Origin: Anaerolineales bacterium
Lineage (GTDB): Bacteria > Chloroflexota > Anaerolineae > Anaerolineales > UBA11579
Direction of reading: 5' to 3'
Assembly (NCBI GenBank): GCA_019454165.1
Contig: CP075367.1
Span: forward strand, 2,024,805 to 2,088,804
DNA length: 64,000 nucleotides
Shown here piece by piece: positions 22,774 to 31,240 of the stretch (position 1 is its first letter; every line of letters begins with the position of its first letter). The position numbers and the translations under genes were made by a program. The notes under the pieces were generated by a model. It searched no databases. It was given only the letters and a program-made list of their open reading frames with translations, and was not told the origin of the DNA.

Positions 22774-24053
22774 CGGTTCCATTCCTTTAGCAGTTCTTCG
22801 GCGCGGTCAATGCGCACGGTCTTCTCGGATACCAGTTGGGCGGCCAGCTTCTCGACCTGTTCGCCTTGCGCCCCGGCCGCAATGGCCACCTGGCGGGCGT
22901 GCAGGCTCATGTGGCCGCGTTGGATGCCCTCGGTGGCCAGGGCGCGCAGGGCGGCCAGGTTCTGGGCCAGCCCTACGGAAACGATGATCTCGGCCAGTTG
23001 TGCCGCGGTGGTGACGCCCATCAGCTTGAGGGCGGCTTGCGCGGTAGGATGCACTTTGGTGGCGCCGCCGACAATGCCGACCGCCATGGGCAGCTCCAGG
23101 CTGCCGACCAGATCGCCCTCGGGCGAGACGCCCCAGGTGCTGAGCGAGGTGTAGCGGCCTGTATGAGCGGCGTAGGCATGCGCTCCAGCTTCCACGGCGC
23201 GCCAGTCATTGCCAGTGGCGATGACCACGGCGTCAATGCCGTTCATGATGCCCTTGTTATGGGTAGCGGCGCGGTACGGGTCGGCGGCGGCGAAGGCCCA
23301 GGCCTCCACAATGCCGTCGCGCACTTGCTCGGCTGAGAAATCAGCGAAGGCCAGCTCGCTAAGTTTGATTGTGCACTCGGCGCGGGCCAGGCGGCGGTCG
23401 GCGAGGTTGCTGAGGATACGCAGGTGGACGCGGCCGCCGGTGAGCGCCTCAATGCGCGGGGCCAGGCGCTCGCAAGCCGTGTTGATGGCGTTGGCGCCCA
23501 TAGCGTCCCGCACGTCGTAGATGAGATGCAGCACCAGGAAGGGGCCAATGGGGGATTCAGGGATGCGGCGCACAACCAGCTCACGCGGACCACCGCCCAG
23601 TTTGAGGAGGATGGGGTCGATCTGAGCGGCCTCGGCTAGCAGGTCTGGCGTGGCGGCTTCGAGGGCGGCAGCCGCCGCGTCGAGATCAGCGACATCCAGC
23701 AGCTGCATCTGGCCGATCATCAGCGGCGCGTCGGTGCTGGCGGTGAAACCGCCAGCGGCACGCGCCAGCTTGGCCATGAAGGAAGCCCCGGCTACGACAG
23801 AAGGCTCCTCGACCGCCATAGGCACCAGCACCTCGCGGCCATTGACCACAAAGTTGAGCCCCAGGCCCAACGGCAAGCTGTGCACACCGATGGCATTCTC
23901 GACCATGTGGTCAGCAGCTTCGGCCACGATGCCGCCGAGGGCCAGGGCCTGCAACTGGTCCTGGGACAGTACGCCCAGGGCACGCAGACGCTCGTGGCGC
24001 GCTTCTATTGAAAGATCGTAAAAACCGGGAATGCGGGATGAAGGCGAATTCAT
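22770..24053 (-). CDS. mvaA: HMG-CoA reductase, class II
   Basis: Reduces HMG-CoA to mevalonate (or the reverse) with NAD(P)H. At 427 aa without membrane anchor it is the class II bacterial type. Catalytic residues are visible: Glu in [12 protein letters not shown] (about residue 88), Lys in [13 protein letters not shown], Asp in the same segment, and His in [10 protein letters not shown] near the C-terminus. The segment [19 protein letters not shown] is the usual class II opening. It is the first gene of the operon and overlaps the synthase start by four bases. With the synthase next to it, the biosynthetic direction is more likely than mevalonate breakdown. Confidence 0.95.
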   Translation of the reverse strand: MNSPSSRIPGFYDLSIEARHERLRALGVLSQDQLQALALGGIVAEAADHMVENAIGVHSLPLGLGLNFVVNGREVLVPMAVEEPSVVAGASFMAKLARAAGGFTASTDAPLMIGQMQLLDVADLDAAAAALEAATPDLLAEAAQIDPILLKLGGGPRELVVRRIPESPIGPFLVLHLIYDVRDAMGANAINTACERLAPRIEALTGGRVHLRILSNLADRRLARAECTIKLSELAFADFSAEQVRDGIVEAWAFAAADPYRAATHNKGIMNGIDAVVIATGNDWRAVEAGAHAYAAHTGRYTSLSTWGVSPEGDLVGSLELPMAVGIVGGATKVHPTAQAALKLMGVTTAAQLAEIIVSVGLAQNLAALRALATEGIQRGHMSLHARQVAIAAGAQGEQVEKLAAQLVSEKTVRIDRAEELLKEWNR

Positions 24054-24175
24054 ACACCCTAATTAATACGCGGGAGTACTTGCAAAAGCTATCAAGAAAA
24101 CAGGCCGGGTTGTTGGGCTAATTTGTGGCTAAAAAGTGGGTTCTCAATGACAATCCATCCATTATGGGAGACACT

Positions 24176-25132
24176 ATGCACTCATTGCGCAAGTCCTCAA
24201 CCTGGGTTTTGATCCTACTGCTCACCCTGCTGGCAGCCTGCTCGTCTGCGCCGGCCATCCCCACCAGTACCCCCACCCTGCCCAGCGGTGGCGGCGACAC
24301 AAGCGGCGCGGGGTCTGTGCCGGCCGGAGACCCCGGTGGCAGCCAGGATGCGGCCACGGGATTGGATGAGCCTGTGCTGGGCATCACCCCGCCCGAGGCC
24401 ACGCCGCCGCCCGTGCCCACACCGAGGCCAGGCATCCAGGGCGCGGGCAACCCGCCGGAGGGTAGTGCGTCCATCGCCATTGGTGGTGATCTGGCGCTCG
24501 GCCCGATCACCGGCGGCACTTGCTCAACGCTGGATGGCGAAACCTACCTGAGCGTCCCGCCAAGCGCGGGGGCGCCGCCGCCATATGCTTCATTGGTGAT
24601 CTACGCGGGGCCGAGCAACATCCGCAGCGGCACTTTGGTGTGGGCAACTTCTGAGCAGGCTACCGATAGCGCGGTGGTATCGGCGCAGGATACATTCGAG
24701 ATCATCATCAACCCGGATGGCTTCTCCGGCAGCTTTGAAGGGACTGCCCATCGCGTCACCAGCGGAGTGCCGGTACAGGAAGTTATCAGCGTGAGCGGTG
24801 TATTCAACTGCGTTGCCGGGCTGCTGCGGGTGTACGGGGAACACCCGGTGGACATGACCGGCGCGCAATGCGAAACCACGCCGCAACTTGTGATCAGCAG
24901 CGGGCGCAGCGGCGAGAATGCGGCCCTGTTCATGGTGGAGCCCGGGGCATCACCGGACCATGTGGCGCGCGGCGGGTTGAGCTGGCGGGTCGATGGCATA
25001 CAATACGGCACCACCTGGCTCAACGTCACCATCAATCCAGACCGCCTGTCTGGCTCATACTACGGTGAGGGCCGCCGCCCGGATGGCAGCACGTTCCCGA
25101 TACAAGGTGCATTCAACTGTCTCGGCATGTAA
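24176..25132 (+). CDS. Lipoprotein with two copies of a beta-rich domain, function unknown
   Basis: The ATG at 24176 has GGGAG 6 bases upstream and gives a signal peptide with lipobox LAAC (Cys near residue 22). A long Pro/Gly/Thr-rich linker reaches about residue 105. The rest seems to be a duplicated domain of about 95 residues. Copy one ends with INPDGFSGSFEGTA...VSGVFNC; copy two ends with INPDRLSGSYYGEG...IQGAFNC. Each has a start like LVIYAGPSNIRSG or LVISSGRSGENAA. I do not recognise the family. A terminator follows at once. Confidence 0.72.
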   Translation: MHSLRKSSTWVLILLLTLLAACSSAPAIPTSTPTLPSGGGDTSGAGSVPAGDPGGSQDAATGLDEPVLGITPPEATPPPVPTPRPGIQGAGNPPEGSASIAIGGDLALGPITGGTCSTLDGETYLSVPPSAGAPPPYASLVIYAGPSNIRSGTLVWATSEQATDSAVVSAQDTFEIIINPDGFSGSFEGTAHRVTSGVPVQEVISVSGVFNCVAGLLRVYGEHPVDMTGAQCETTPQLVISSGRSGENAALFMVEPGASPDHVARGGLSWRVDGIQYGTTWLNVTINPDRLSGSYYGEGRRPDGSTFPIQGAFNCLGM

Positions 25133-25151
25133 GGCAGGAAATATAAGTAAC

Positions 25152-25182
25152 AAAAACGCTGGCCGCACGGCCAGCGTTTTTT
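25152..25182 (+). terminator. Terminator after the duplicated-domain lipoprotein
   Basis: 13-bp stem AAAAACGCTGGCC and its complement around GCAC, then T-run. Confidence 0.88.
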
Positions 25183-25197
25183 ATTTACGCACGCTCG

Positions 25198-25203
25198 TAT
25201 AAT
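25198..25203 (+). promoter_or_regulatory. -10 element of leaderless SpoU methyltransferase transcript
   Basis: Perfect TATAAT ending 6 bases before a GTG start. An ATG two bases earlier is followed immediately by a stop codon, so GTG is the usable start. Confidence 0.55.
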
Positions 25204-25209
25204 GCGGAT

Positions 25210-25995
25210 GTGAGCGCCATCACCAGCCGAACTAACCCTAAAGTGAAACTCGTGCGCAGCCTGCACGAGCGCAAGGCGCGCCAGGAAACAGGCCTGTTCC
25301 TGATCGAGGGTGTCTTTCATATCGGCGCAGCATTAGAAACTGGCGCAGCGCTGGAATTGGCGCTGTATGCCCCTACCCTGCTGCGCGGCGAGTTCGCTCA
25401 GGGCCTGCCTGGGCAGGTGCAGGCGGCGGGCGTGGAAACCCTGGAAGTTAGCGAAGACGTGATGGCCAGCCTGAGCGAGAAGGACAACCCGCAGGGCATC
25501 CTGGCGGTTGCCCGCCAGCAAGCGGCCACGCTGGCCAGCCTGCCGGTGCATGGCGCAGCGGTGTACCTGGCGGCGGTGGCGCCGCAGGACCCAGGCAACC
25601 TGGGCAGCTTGCTGCGCACGTTGGACGCGGCCGGCGGCGATGGCCTGATCGTGCTCGAAGGCGGCACCGACCCCTGGCACCCGCAGGCAGTGCGGGCGAG
25701 CATGGGGGCGCACTTCACCAAGCCGATCGTGCAAGCCAGTTTTGCAGACTTTGTGATGTGGGCCGCGGCCGAGGGCGTGGGCATCTACGGAAGCTCCGCC
25801 AAGGCGGAGCTGGACTACCGCCAGGCGGCGTACAGCCGGCCGGCGGCGCTGCTGCTGGGCAGCGAACGCGAAGGGCTGAGCCCTGAGCAGCTGGCCGCCT
25901 GCACGCAGGTGGTCAGCCTGCCGATGCGCGGGCGGGTCACCTCGCTGAATCTAGCAGTGGCAGCCGGGATCTGGCTGTATGCGGTGCTAGCATAA
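25210..25995 (+). CDS. TrmH/SpoU family RNA 2'-O-methyltransferase
   Basis: SAM-dependent ribose methyltransferase with a knotted SPOUT fold, acting on rRNA or tRNA. The N-terminal substrate-binding part starts ITSRTNPKVKLVRSLHERKAR, as in the TrmH/RlmB-like group. The three SpoU motifs are clear: PQDPGNLGSLLRTLDAAG, LLLGSEREGLS, and LPMRGRVTSLNLAVAAGIWLY at the C-terminus. The length of 261 aa is normal. The target nucleotide cannot be decided. The GTG start follows TATAAT by 6 bases, suggesting a leaderless message. Confidence 0.92.
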   Translation: MSAITSRTNPKVKLVRSLHERKARQETGLFLIEGVFHIGAALETGAALELALYAPTLLRGEFAQGLPGQVQAAGVETLEVSEDVMASLSEKDNPQGILAVARQQAATLASLPVHGAAVYLAAVAPQDPGNLGSLLRTLDAAGGDGLIVLEGGTDPWHPQAVRASMGAHFTKPIVQASFADFVMWAAAEGVGIYGSSAKAELDYRQAAYSRPAALLLGSEREGLSPEQLAACTQVVSLPMRGRVTSLNLAVAAGIWLYAVLA

Positions 25996-26028
25996 AAACA
26001 AATCAGCAGAGCTGATTTATTTTTATGC
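25990..26028. terminator. Bidirectional terminator containing both stop codons
   Basis: GCATAAAAA-C-AAATCAGC / GCTGATTT-A-TTTTTATGC around loop AGA; a single C-A mismatch. The TAA of the plus-strand methyltransferase (25993-25995) and of the minus-strand gene (26025-26023) both lie inside the stem. Confidence 0.8.
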
Positions 26029-26421
26029 TTTAGGGAACGTGAACGAGGCGTAGTCCTTGCCTTGCTTCTTATACTGGCCAATGGCTTCGGCGATCTGCGG
26101 ATTGCTGGTCATGGCTTCTTCCAAGCCTTTGGAATCCCAGGTGACGCGGCCGGAGTGATACGAGGCTTTCATGCCCTCGACGGATACATTGGCCTGCGCG
26201 GTAACCACGCTGGCCTTGATCTTCTCCTCAAGCTCGGCCAGCGATGCTTCTGCCGCCTGGCTCTTGCCATCGAATTCGGCTTCGATCTCGGCTACGCGCT
26301 GGCGCACATCCAGAGGCATAGCCTCTTCAATCAGGCGCTGCTTCTCGGATTCCAATTGAGCAGCCTGCCCCTTCACCTCAAGATACTTGTTCATTAAATT
26401 CAGGATCTCTTCGTTGGTCAT
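26023..26421 (-). CDS. Small coiled-coil protein, phage-like C-terminal motif, function unknown
   Basis: 132 aa. The N-terminal 75 residues are a charged helix likely to form a coiled coil (AAQLESEKQRLIEEA, EASLAELEEKIKASV). The C-terminal part has the wording ASYHSGRVTWDSKGLEEA, which resembles a motif seen in phage proteins with the pattern 'Y..GR..WD...L'. AAGGAG precedes the ATG. It follows the 26437-27846 gene by 15 bases in the same direction and ends in a shared terminator. No function can be assigned. Confidence 0.6.
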   Translation of the reverse strand: MTNEEILNLMNKYLEVKGQAAQLESEKQRLIEEAMPLDVRQRVAEIEAEFDGKSQAAEASLAELEEKIKASVVTAQANVSVEGMKASYHSGRVTWDSKGLEEAMTSNPQIAEAIGQYKKQGKDYASFTFPKA

Positions 26422-26436
26422 CAGACGTCTCCTTGG

Positions 26437-27846
26437 TTAGGGGTTACCCCAAATACGATATGAGTCGGTCGTGCAGCGGGTGGCCTCGTTCAATCCATCC
26501 AGGCAGACCTTATAGACCACCAGTTCCCAGTTCTGGCCCTGCACCGGCGGCACGCTGAGTTGGGTCTGGCCGTTGGCATCCGTGGGCGGGAAGGTGTAGA
26601 GCCATGTTTCGCCGGAGGGCGCGGTCAGCTCCAGGAATGGCTGCAGCCCTTGCAGGAGCTGGCCGTTGGCGTGCAAGCTGGCGTAAAGGGTCTGCCCTTC
26701 GGTGGAGGAAACTTGAGCCCGCGCTTCCCACACATCAATGCGGATCTTTTCAAACGCGGCCTGGGCCAGCGGTGAGCCTTGGTCGTAGAAACGGGTGCGA
26801 TATTCAACTCCGAGCGGCAGCAGGCTGACTGCGCCGCTTTGATAGCGCAGGCAGGCATTGACGAAGCACTGGCTGGCGCCGCCGTCCGTGGGCTGCAATT
26901 CTGCAATGGGCGCGCCGAAGGCGGCATAGCCACCATGCTGGGTAATGTAGTCGTCGAACACGAGCGGCACGTTGTAGCCAAAGTTGCCATCCAGCGCGTG
27001 GAAGACCAAGTTGGCATTCTCCAGCCGCGTCACGCGCGGCTCAGGCAGGATGCCAAGCAGCGAAGTGAGCGGACGCGGCAGCACCGTCGCCGGCTGGCCA
27101 GGGGGAACATACAGCACCATGTTCTGGTAGATGACCTCGAGGCTGCCATCGGCCAGTTGGTACGGGCCAGCCAGACGCGGGCCGGTGACCGCTTGGCCGA
27201 GAGCGGCTGCGACGCTGGTGAATGGCTCACCGTAGGCGAGCTCGGGATGGACCACGGCCGGCGGGCTGCTGGCGGGCACGCCGCAGCCCTGGCCGCAGAT
27301 CTGGCGGCCGTAGTCAATGAAGCGCACGCCCGCCTGGGATTCATCAAGATCCAAATAGAAGCCAAGGTTCTCAAAATACTGCTCTACTCTGCTTTGGTCT
27401 TGCAAGAAGCGCATGCCGGTGAGAGGTTTGCCGACATAGCGCTGGCCGCCCAGCTGGCGGTAGAGATCCTCAAAACCTTCGTAGATAATGTAGCCTTCCA
27501 CGAACAGGGCGTCTTGCAAGTTGCCATCTGGCAGGGGTGCATCCCATACGCCCAGTTGCTGGCCAAGCGGAGCCAGGCTGAACTGCTCGCTGGGGGCCAG
27601 GGCCGGGTTGTAGACCATGAGGCCGGCTTCGATGTATTGCTTCTGGATGTTGCCCTCGACGATGCCGGGCGAGATCACCGCCCCGGCGCGCTGCGGGCCG
27701 CCGAGGAAGGCATAGAACTCCTCGAAGACGGGCTCGAGAGCATAGGGGCTGGGAGTGGTATCAGGAGAGTTAGCGCGTGGGCTGGAGCAGGCGGCCAGAA
27801 GGAGCCCCAGGGTAAGAACCACAACAAAATTTCTGCGCCATGACAT
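26437..27846 (-). CDS. Large extracytoplasmic lipoprotein, function unknown
   Basis: 469-aa lipoprotein. The signal peptide (MSWRRNFVVVLTLGLLLAAC, Cys 20) is clear. The mature chain has repeated segments of the kind FYAFLGGPQRAGAVISP, LYRQLGGQRYVGKPLTGM and ITQHGGYAAFGAPIAEL. Each is an aromatic residue, then GG, then F/V-G-x-P, followed by a stretch with aromatic residues (IQKQYIEAG, VEQYFENLG). Such repeats are frequent in exported Chloroflexota proteins of unknown role. The C-terminal third (SSTEGQTLYASLHANGQL...) looks like a beta-sandwich. It is first in a two-gene unit. Confidence 0.7.
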   Translation of the reverse strand: MSWRRNFVVVLTLGLLLAACSSPRANSPDTTPSPYALEPVFEEFYAFLGGPQRAGAVISPGIVEGNIQKQYIEAGLMVYNPALAPSEQFSLAPLGQQLGVWDAPLPDGNLQDALFVEGYIIYEGFEDLYRQLGGQRYVGKPLTGMRFLQDQSRVEQYFENLGFYLDLDESQAGVRFIDYGRQICGQGCGVPASSPPAVVHPELAYGEPFTSVAAALGQAVTGPRLAGPYQLADGSLEVIYQNMVLYVPPGQPATVLPRPLTSLLGILPEPRVTRLENANLVFHALDGNFGYNVPLVFDDYITQHGGYAAFGAPIAELQPTDGGASQCFVNACLRYQSGAVSLLPLGVEYRTRFYDQGSPLAQAAFEKIRIDVWEARAQVSSTEGQTLYASLHANGQLLQGLQPFLELTAPSGETWLYTFPPTDANGQTQLSVPPVQGQNWELVVYKVCLDGLNEATRCTTDSYRIWGNP

Positions 27847-27893
27847 GCTTTATAAAGTAAAGATGATTTTAACATGCAGGCTTGCCCTGCCCT

Positions 27894-27923
27894 TTGCCTG
27901 GGCAGGGGCGAAAGTACTATAAT
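27894..27923 (+). promoter_or_regulatory. Predicted promoter of the tyrosine degradation operon
   Basis: TTGCCT (27894-27899), 18-base spacer, TATAAT (27918-27923). The same TTGCCT -35 hexamer appears in the predicted rho promoter. AAGGAG at 27941-27946 serves the ATG at 27954. Confidence 0.55.
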
Positions 27924-27953
27924 GAAATCAACCCCCTCTCAAGGAGTGTGCCC

Positions 27954-29090
27954 ATGGTGCAAGTGAAACAACCCCAAACCGAAACACGTCCAATGACCGA
28001 GGAAGGCGATTTTCTGCCGATCCAAGGCATTGACCACTTACATTTTTATGTAGGCAACGCGAAGCAGGCCATGCATTACTGGTGGAAAGGCCTGGGCTTC
28101 AAGCCGGTTGCCTATTCCGGCCTGGAGACGGGCAACCGCGAGTTTGCCTCGTATGTTTTGGAATCTGGCAAGATCCGCGTCGTGGTTTCGGCCGCATACG
28201 GCCCCAGCCACGAGATGGCGGGCCACCACCTGGCACACGGGGATGGCGTCAAAGTCGTGGCGCTGCAGGTGGAGGATGTGGAGAAGGCTTTCAAGGAAAC
28301 CACTTCACGCGGCGGGCAGGCTGCCTGGGCGCCGCGTGAAGAAAAGGATGAGTCCGGCATCCTACGCACCGCGGCCATTCACACGTATGGCGAAGTGCTG
28401 CACGTCTTCGTAGACCGCAGCGAGTACAAGGGGCCATTTGCGCCCGGCTACCAGCCGCACGAGCGCGAGGCAAACAGCGCCGGCCTGGCGGCGGTGGACC
28501 ACATTGTGGGCAATGTGCAACTGGGCAAAATGAACCACTGGGTCAACTTCTATCACAAGGTGATGGGCTTCCGCCAGCTGCAGCATTTTGACGACCAGGA
28601 CATCAGCACCGAATATTCAGCCCTCATGTCCAAAGTGATGGAGAACGGCAACGGGCGCATCAAGCTGCCAATCAACGAGCCGGCCGACGGCAAGCGCCGC
28701 AGCCAGATCGAAGAATATCTCGACTACTACCTGGGGCCGGGCGTGCAACACCTGGCGCTCTCGACCGGCGACATCATCGAGACGATCACGCAGCTCAAGG
28801 AAAATGGCATCGAGTTCCTGCGCGTGCCAGACGAGTACTACACCATGCTGCCTGAGCGCGTGGGCGACATTGTGAAAGAGCCGCTGGACAAGATCAATGA
28901 GTTGGGCATTCTGGTGGACCGGGATGATGAGGGCTATTTGCTGCAAGTGTTCTCACGCCCTATTCAGGACCGCCCAACTTCCTTTATTGAGGTGATCCAG
29001 CGACGCGGCAGCCGCGGCTTTGGCAAGGGCAACTTCAAAGCCCTGTTCGAGGCGCTGGAAGCGGAGCAAGACCGCCGCGGCAACCTGTAA
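27954..29090 (+). CDS. hppD: 4-hydroxyphenylpyruvate dioxygenase
   Basis: Fe(II) enzyme that converts 4-hydroxyphenylpyruvate to homogentisate, the entry step of this tyrosine pathway. Two vicinal-oxygen-chelate domains are seen: the N-terminal one begins GIDHLHFYVGNAKQAMHYW and the catalytic one begins AVDHIVGNVQLG. The iron ligands are recognisable: His in VDHIVGN, His in GVQHLALST and Glu in FIEVIQR near the C-terminus. GFGKGNFKALFEALE is the standard family ending. The ATG at 27954 has AAGGAG at the right distance; the longer frame from 27882 is upstream noise. First gene of an operon with the next two pathway genes. Confidence 0.96.
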   Translation: MVQVKQPQTETRPMTEEGDFLPIQGIDHLHFYVGNAKQAMHYWWKGLGFKPVAYSGLETGNREFASYVLESGKIRVVVSAAYGPSHEMAGHHLAHGDGVKVVALQVEDVEKAFKETTSRGGQAAWAPREEKDESGILRTAAIHTYGEVLHVFVDRSEYKGPFAPGYQPHEREANSAGLAAVDHIVGNVQLGKMNHWVNFYHKVMGFRQLQHFDDQDISTEYSALMSKVMENGNGRIKLPINEPADGKRRSQIEEYLDYYLGPGVQHLALSTGDIIETITQLKENGIEFLRVPDEYYTMLPERVGDIVKEPLDKINELGILVDRDDEGYLLQVFSRPIQDRPTSFIEVIQRRGSRGFGKGNFKALFEALEAEQDRRGNL

Positions 29091-29095
29091 GCCTG

Positions 29096-30016
29096 ATGCG
29101 CTACCTGACCTTCAATGCACCTGATGATGAGCGCCCCCGATTGGGGGCGCTCATTGCTGAAGACCGCGTGGTCTCGCTGGGCCGCGGCGACCTGCCGCAG
29201 GACATGCTGAGCTTCATCCGCGCCGGGGCGGCCACCTGGGCGCTGGCAGCGCAGGTGGCGCGCCAGACGCAGACGGTATGGGCGCTGGAGGATGTGCGGC
29301 TACGCGCCCCGCTGCAAAACCCGCCCAGCATCCGCGATGCGTATGCCTTTGAGCAGCATGTGCGCACCGCCAACCAGAACCGCGGGCGCGAAGTGCCGGC
29401 TGAGTGGTACGAGTTCCCCGTCTTTTATTTCACCAACCCCACCACGGTGTTCGGGCCTGCGGATACGATCCAGAAACCGAGCTATACCCAGGCCTTGGAC
29501 TATGAGCTGGAAGTGGCGGCAGTTATTGGCAAGCCCGGCAAGGACATCTCCGCTGAGAAAGCAATCGAGCACATCTTCGGCTTCACGATCATGAACGACT
29601 GGTCGGCGCGGGATGTGCAGCGCAAGGAGATGAAGGTGGGCCTAGGCCCGGCTAAGGGCAAGGACTTTGCCACCAGCCTGGGGCCAGTGATCGTCACGCC
29701 GGATGAGCTGGAAAACGCCAACGTCGGCCGCCCTGGCGTATACAGCCTCGAGATGAAAGCGCGTGTGAATGGGAAGCAACTCTCTCACGGCAACTGGGGC
29801 GATATCCACTACTCCTTTGGCGAGATCATTGCGCGTGCATCGCAGGGAGTGACTCTGCAAGCCGGCGATGTCATCGGCTCGGGCACGGTGGGCACCGGCT
29901 GCCTGCTTGAACTCACAAAAGCGGAAGGGCCATGGTTACAGGCGGGGGACTCGATTGAACTCGAAGTCGAACGCCTCGGCATACTCAAAAACACCGTTCG
30001 TAGCTCTGACGACTGA
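29096..30016 (+). CDS. Fumarylacetoacetate hydrolase family protein (probable fumarylacetoacetase)
   Basis: Likely hydrolyses fumarylacetoacetate to fumarate and acetoacetate, the last step of the pathway. The FAH fold is clear: PVFYFTNPTTVFGPADTI, DYELEVAAVIG, FGFTIMNDWSARDVQR, LGPAKGKDFATSLGP and SGTVGTGCLLEL. The 306-aa length corresponds to the short bacterial form. It begins 5 bases after the hppD stop and precedes homogentisate dioxygenase, which is strong context for this substrate. No maleylacetoacetate isomerase gene is next to it; that step may be elsewhere or bypassed. Confidence 0.9.
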   Translation: MRYLTFNAPDDERPRLGALIAEDRVVSLGRGDLPQDMLSFIRAGAATWALAAQVARQTQTVWALEDVRLRAPLQNPPSIRDAYAFEQHVRTANQNRGREVPAEWYEFPVFYFTNPTTVFGPADTIQKPSYTQALDYELEVAAVIGKPGKDISAEKAIEHIFGFTIMNDWSARDVQRKEMKVGLGPAKGKDFATSLGPVIVTPDELENANVGRPGVYSLEMKARVNGKQLSHGNWGDIHYSFGEIIARASQGVTLQAGDVIGSGTVGTGCLLELTKAEGPWLQAGDSIELEVERLGILKNTVRSSDD

Positions 30017-30073
30017 ATTAGAATACTCTTCGTAGTTCAAGCTATCAGCACACCCGCGATAAAGGAGCCCCTT

Positions 30074-31240
30074 ATGCCCTTCTATCATTCCCTTGGTGAA
30101 TTCCCGCAAAAGCGCCACGTGCAGTTCCGCAAGCCGAATGGCAATCTGTACCGTGAAGAAGTCATGGGCCTGGAGGGCTTCTCCGGCATCCAGTCCCTGC
30201 TGTATCACCATTTCCTGCCGCCGCGCATCAAGAAAGTGGAGCTATTGGGCAGCGCGAAGTCCGAATACGTCGACTATGGCGCCATCCGTCACCGCGCCTT
30301 CCGCACGGCGGACATACCCGCCGGGGGCGATCCCGTTGCGGCTCGCCGGGAGCTGTTGGGCAATAACGACGTCACCATCGGCCTGAGCCGCCCAACCAAG
30401 AGCATGGACTATTTCTATCGCAACGCCCAGGCCTACGAGTGCTGGTTCGTGCACGAGGGCAGCGGCGTGCTGCGCAGCCAGTTCGGGGCGCTGGAATTCC
30501 ACGAAGGCGATTACCTGGTGATCCCGTTCGGGGTGACCTGGAAGCTGGAACTCTCCGGCCCGGAAGCGCGCTTCCTGGTGGTGGAGACGCCCTCGCACAT
30601 TGAGCCGCCGCGGCGCTATCGCAACGAATACGGCCAACTGTTGGAACACGCGCCCTACACCGAACGCGACATCCGCGTGCCGACCCAGCTTGATACGCAC
30701 ACTGATCGCGGCGAGTTCGAAGTGCGCGTCAAGGTGCGCGACACGATCAGCCGCCATATCCTTGACCATCACCCGCATGACGTCGTAGGCTGGGACGGCT
30801 ATCTGTATCCGTGGATCTTCAACATCAACGACTTCGAGCCGCGCACCGGTGCGCTGCATCTGCCCCCGCCCACGCACCAAACCTTCCAGGGCCGTGGCTT
30901 TGTGCTGTGCTCGTTCGTGCCGCGCTTATATGACTTCCACCCGGATGCGATCCCGGCTCCGTACAACCACTCCAACGTGCAGTCGGATGAAGTGATCTAC
31001 TACGCCGAGGGCGAGTTCATGTCGCGCAAGGGCATTGACCGCTGCGATATTTCCATGCACCCCTTCGGCCTGCCGCATGGCCCGCAGCCCGGCGCCACGG
31101 AGGCCTCGATCGGCAAGGAGCGCACGGATGAGCTGGCGGTGATGGTGGACACCTTCCACCCGCTGCACATCACCACCGCCGCGCTGGAGATGGAAAAGCC
31201 GGAGTATCAGGACAGCTGGCTGGAAGGCGACGGCGAGTAA
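30074..31240 (+). CDS. hmgA: Homogentisate 1,2-dioxygenase
   Basis: Fe(II) ring-cleaving enzyme that opens homogentisate to maleylacetoacetate. The cupin-type protein has 388 aa, the shorter form found in many bacteria. Family wording includes YHHFLPPRIKKVEL, FHEGDYLVIPFGVTWKLEL, HPHDVVGWDGYLYPWIFNI and, for the iron site, PAPYNHSNVQSDEVIYYAEG and HPFGLPHGPQPGATEAS. AAAGGAG lies 8 bases upstream of the ATG. It follows the FAH gene by 57 bases, and its stop overlaps the next start (TAATG). Confidence 0.93.
   Translation: MPFYHSLGEFPQKRHVQFRKPNGNLYREEVMGLEGFSGIQSLLYHHFLPPRIKKVELLGSAKSEYVDYGAIRHRAFRTADIPAGGDPVAARRELLGNNDVTIGLSRPTKSMDYFYRNAQAYECWFVHEGSGVLRSQFGALEFHEGDYLVIPFGVTWKLELSGPEARFLVVETPSHIEPPRRYRNEYGQLLEHAPYTERDIRVPTQLDTHTDRGEFEVRVKVRDTISRHILDHHPHDVVGWDGYLYPWIFNINDFEPRTGALHLPPPTHQTFQGRGFVLCSFVPRLYDFHPDAIPAPYNHSNVQSDEVIYYAEGEFMSRKGIDRCDISMHPFGLPHGPQPGATEASIGKERTDELAVMVDTFHPLHITTAALEMEKPEYQDSWLEGDGE

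Noticed and set aside
30074-31240. Homogentisate dioxygenase considered truncated at 388 aa
   Set aside because: Many bacterial members have this shorter length and both ends match the family.
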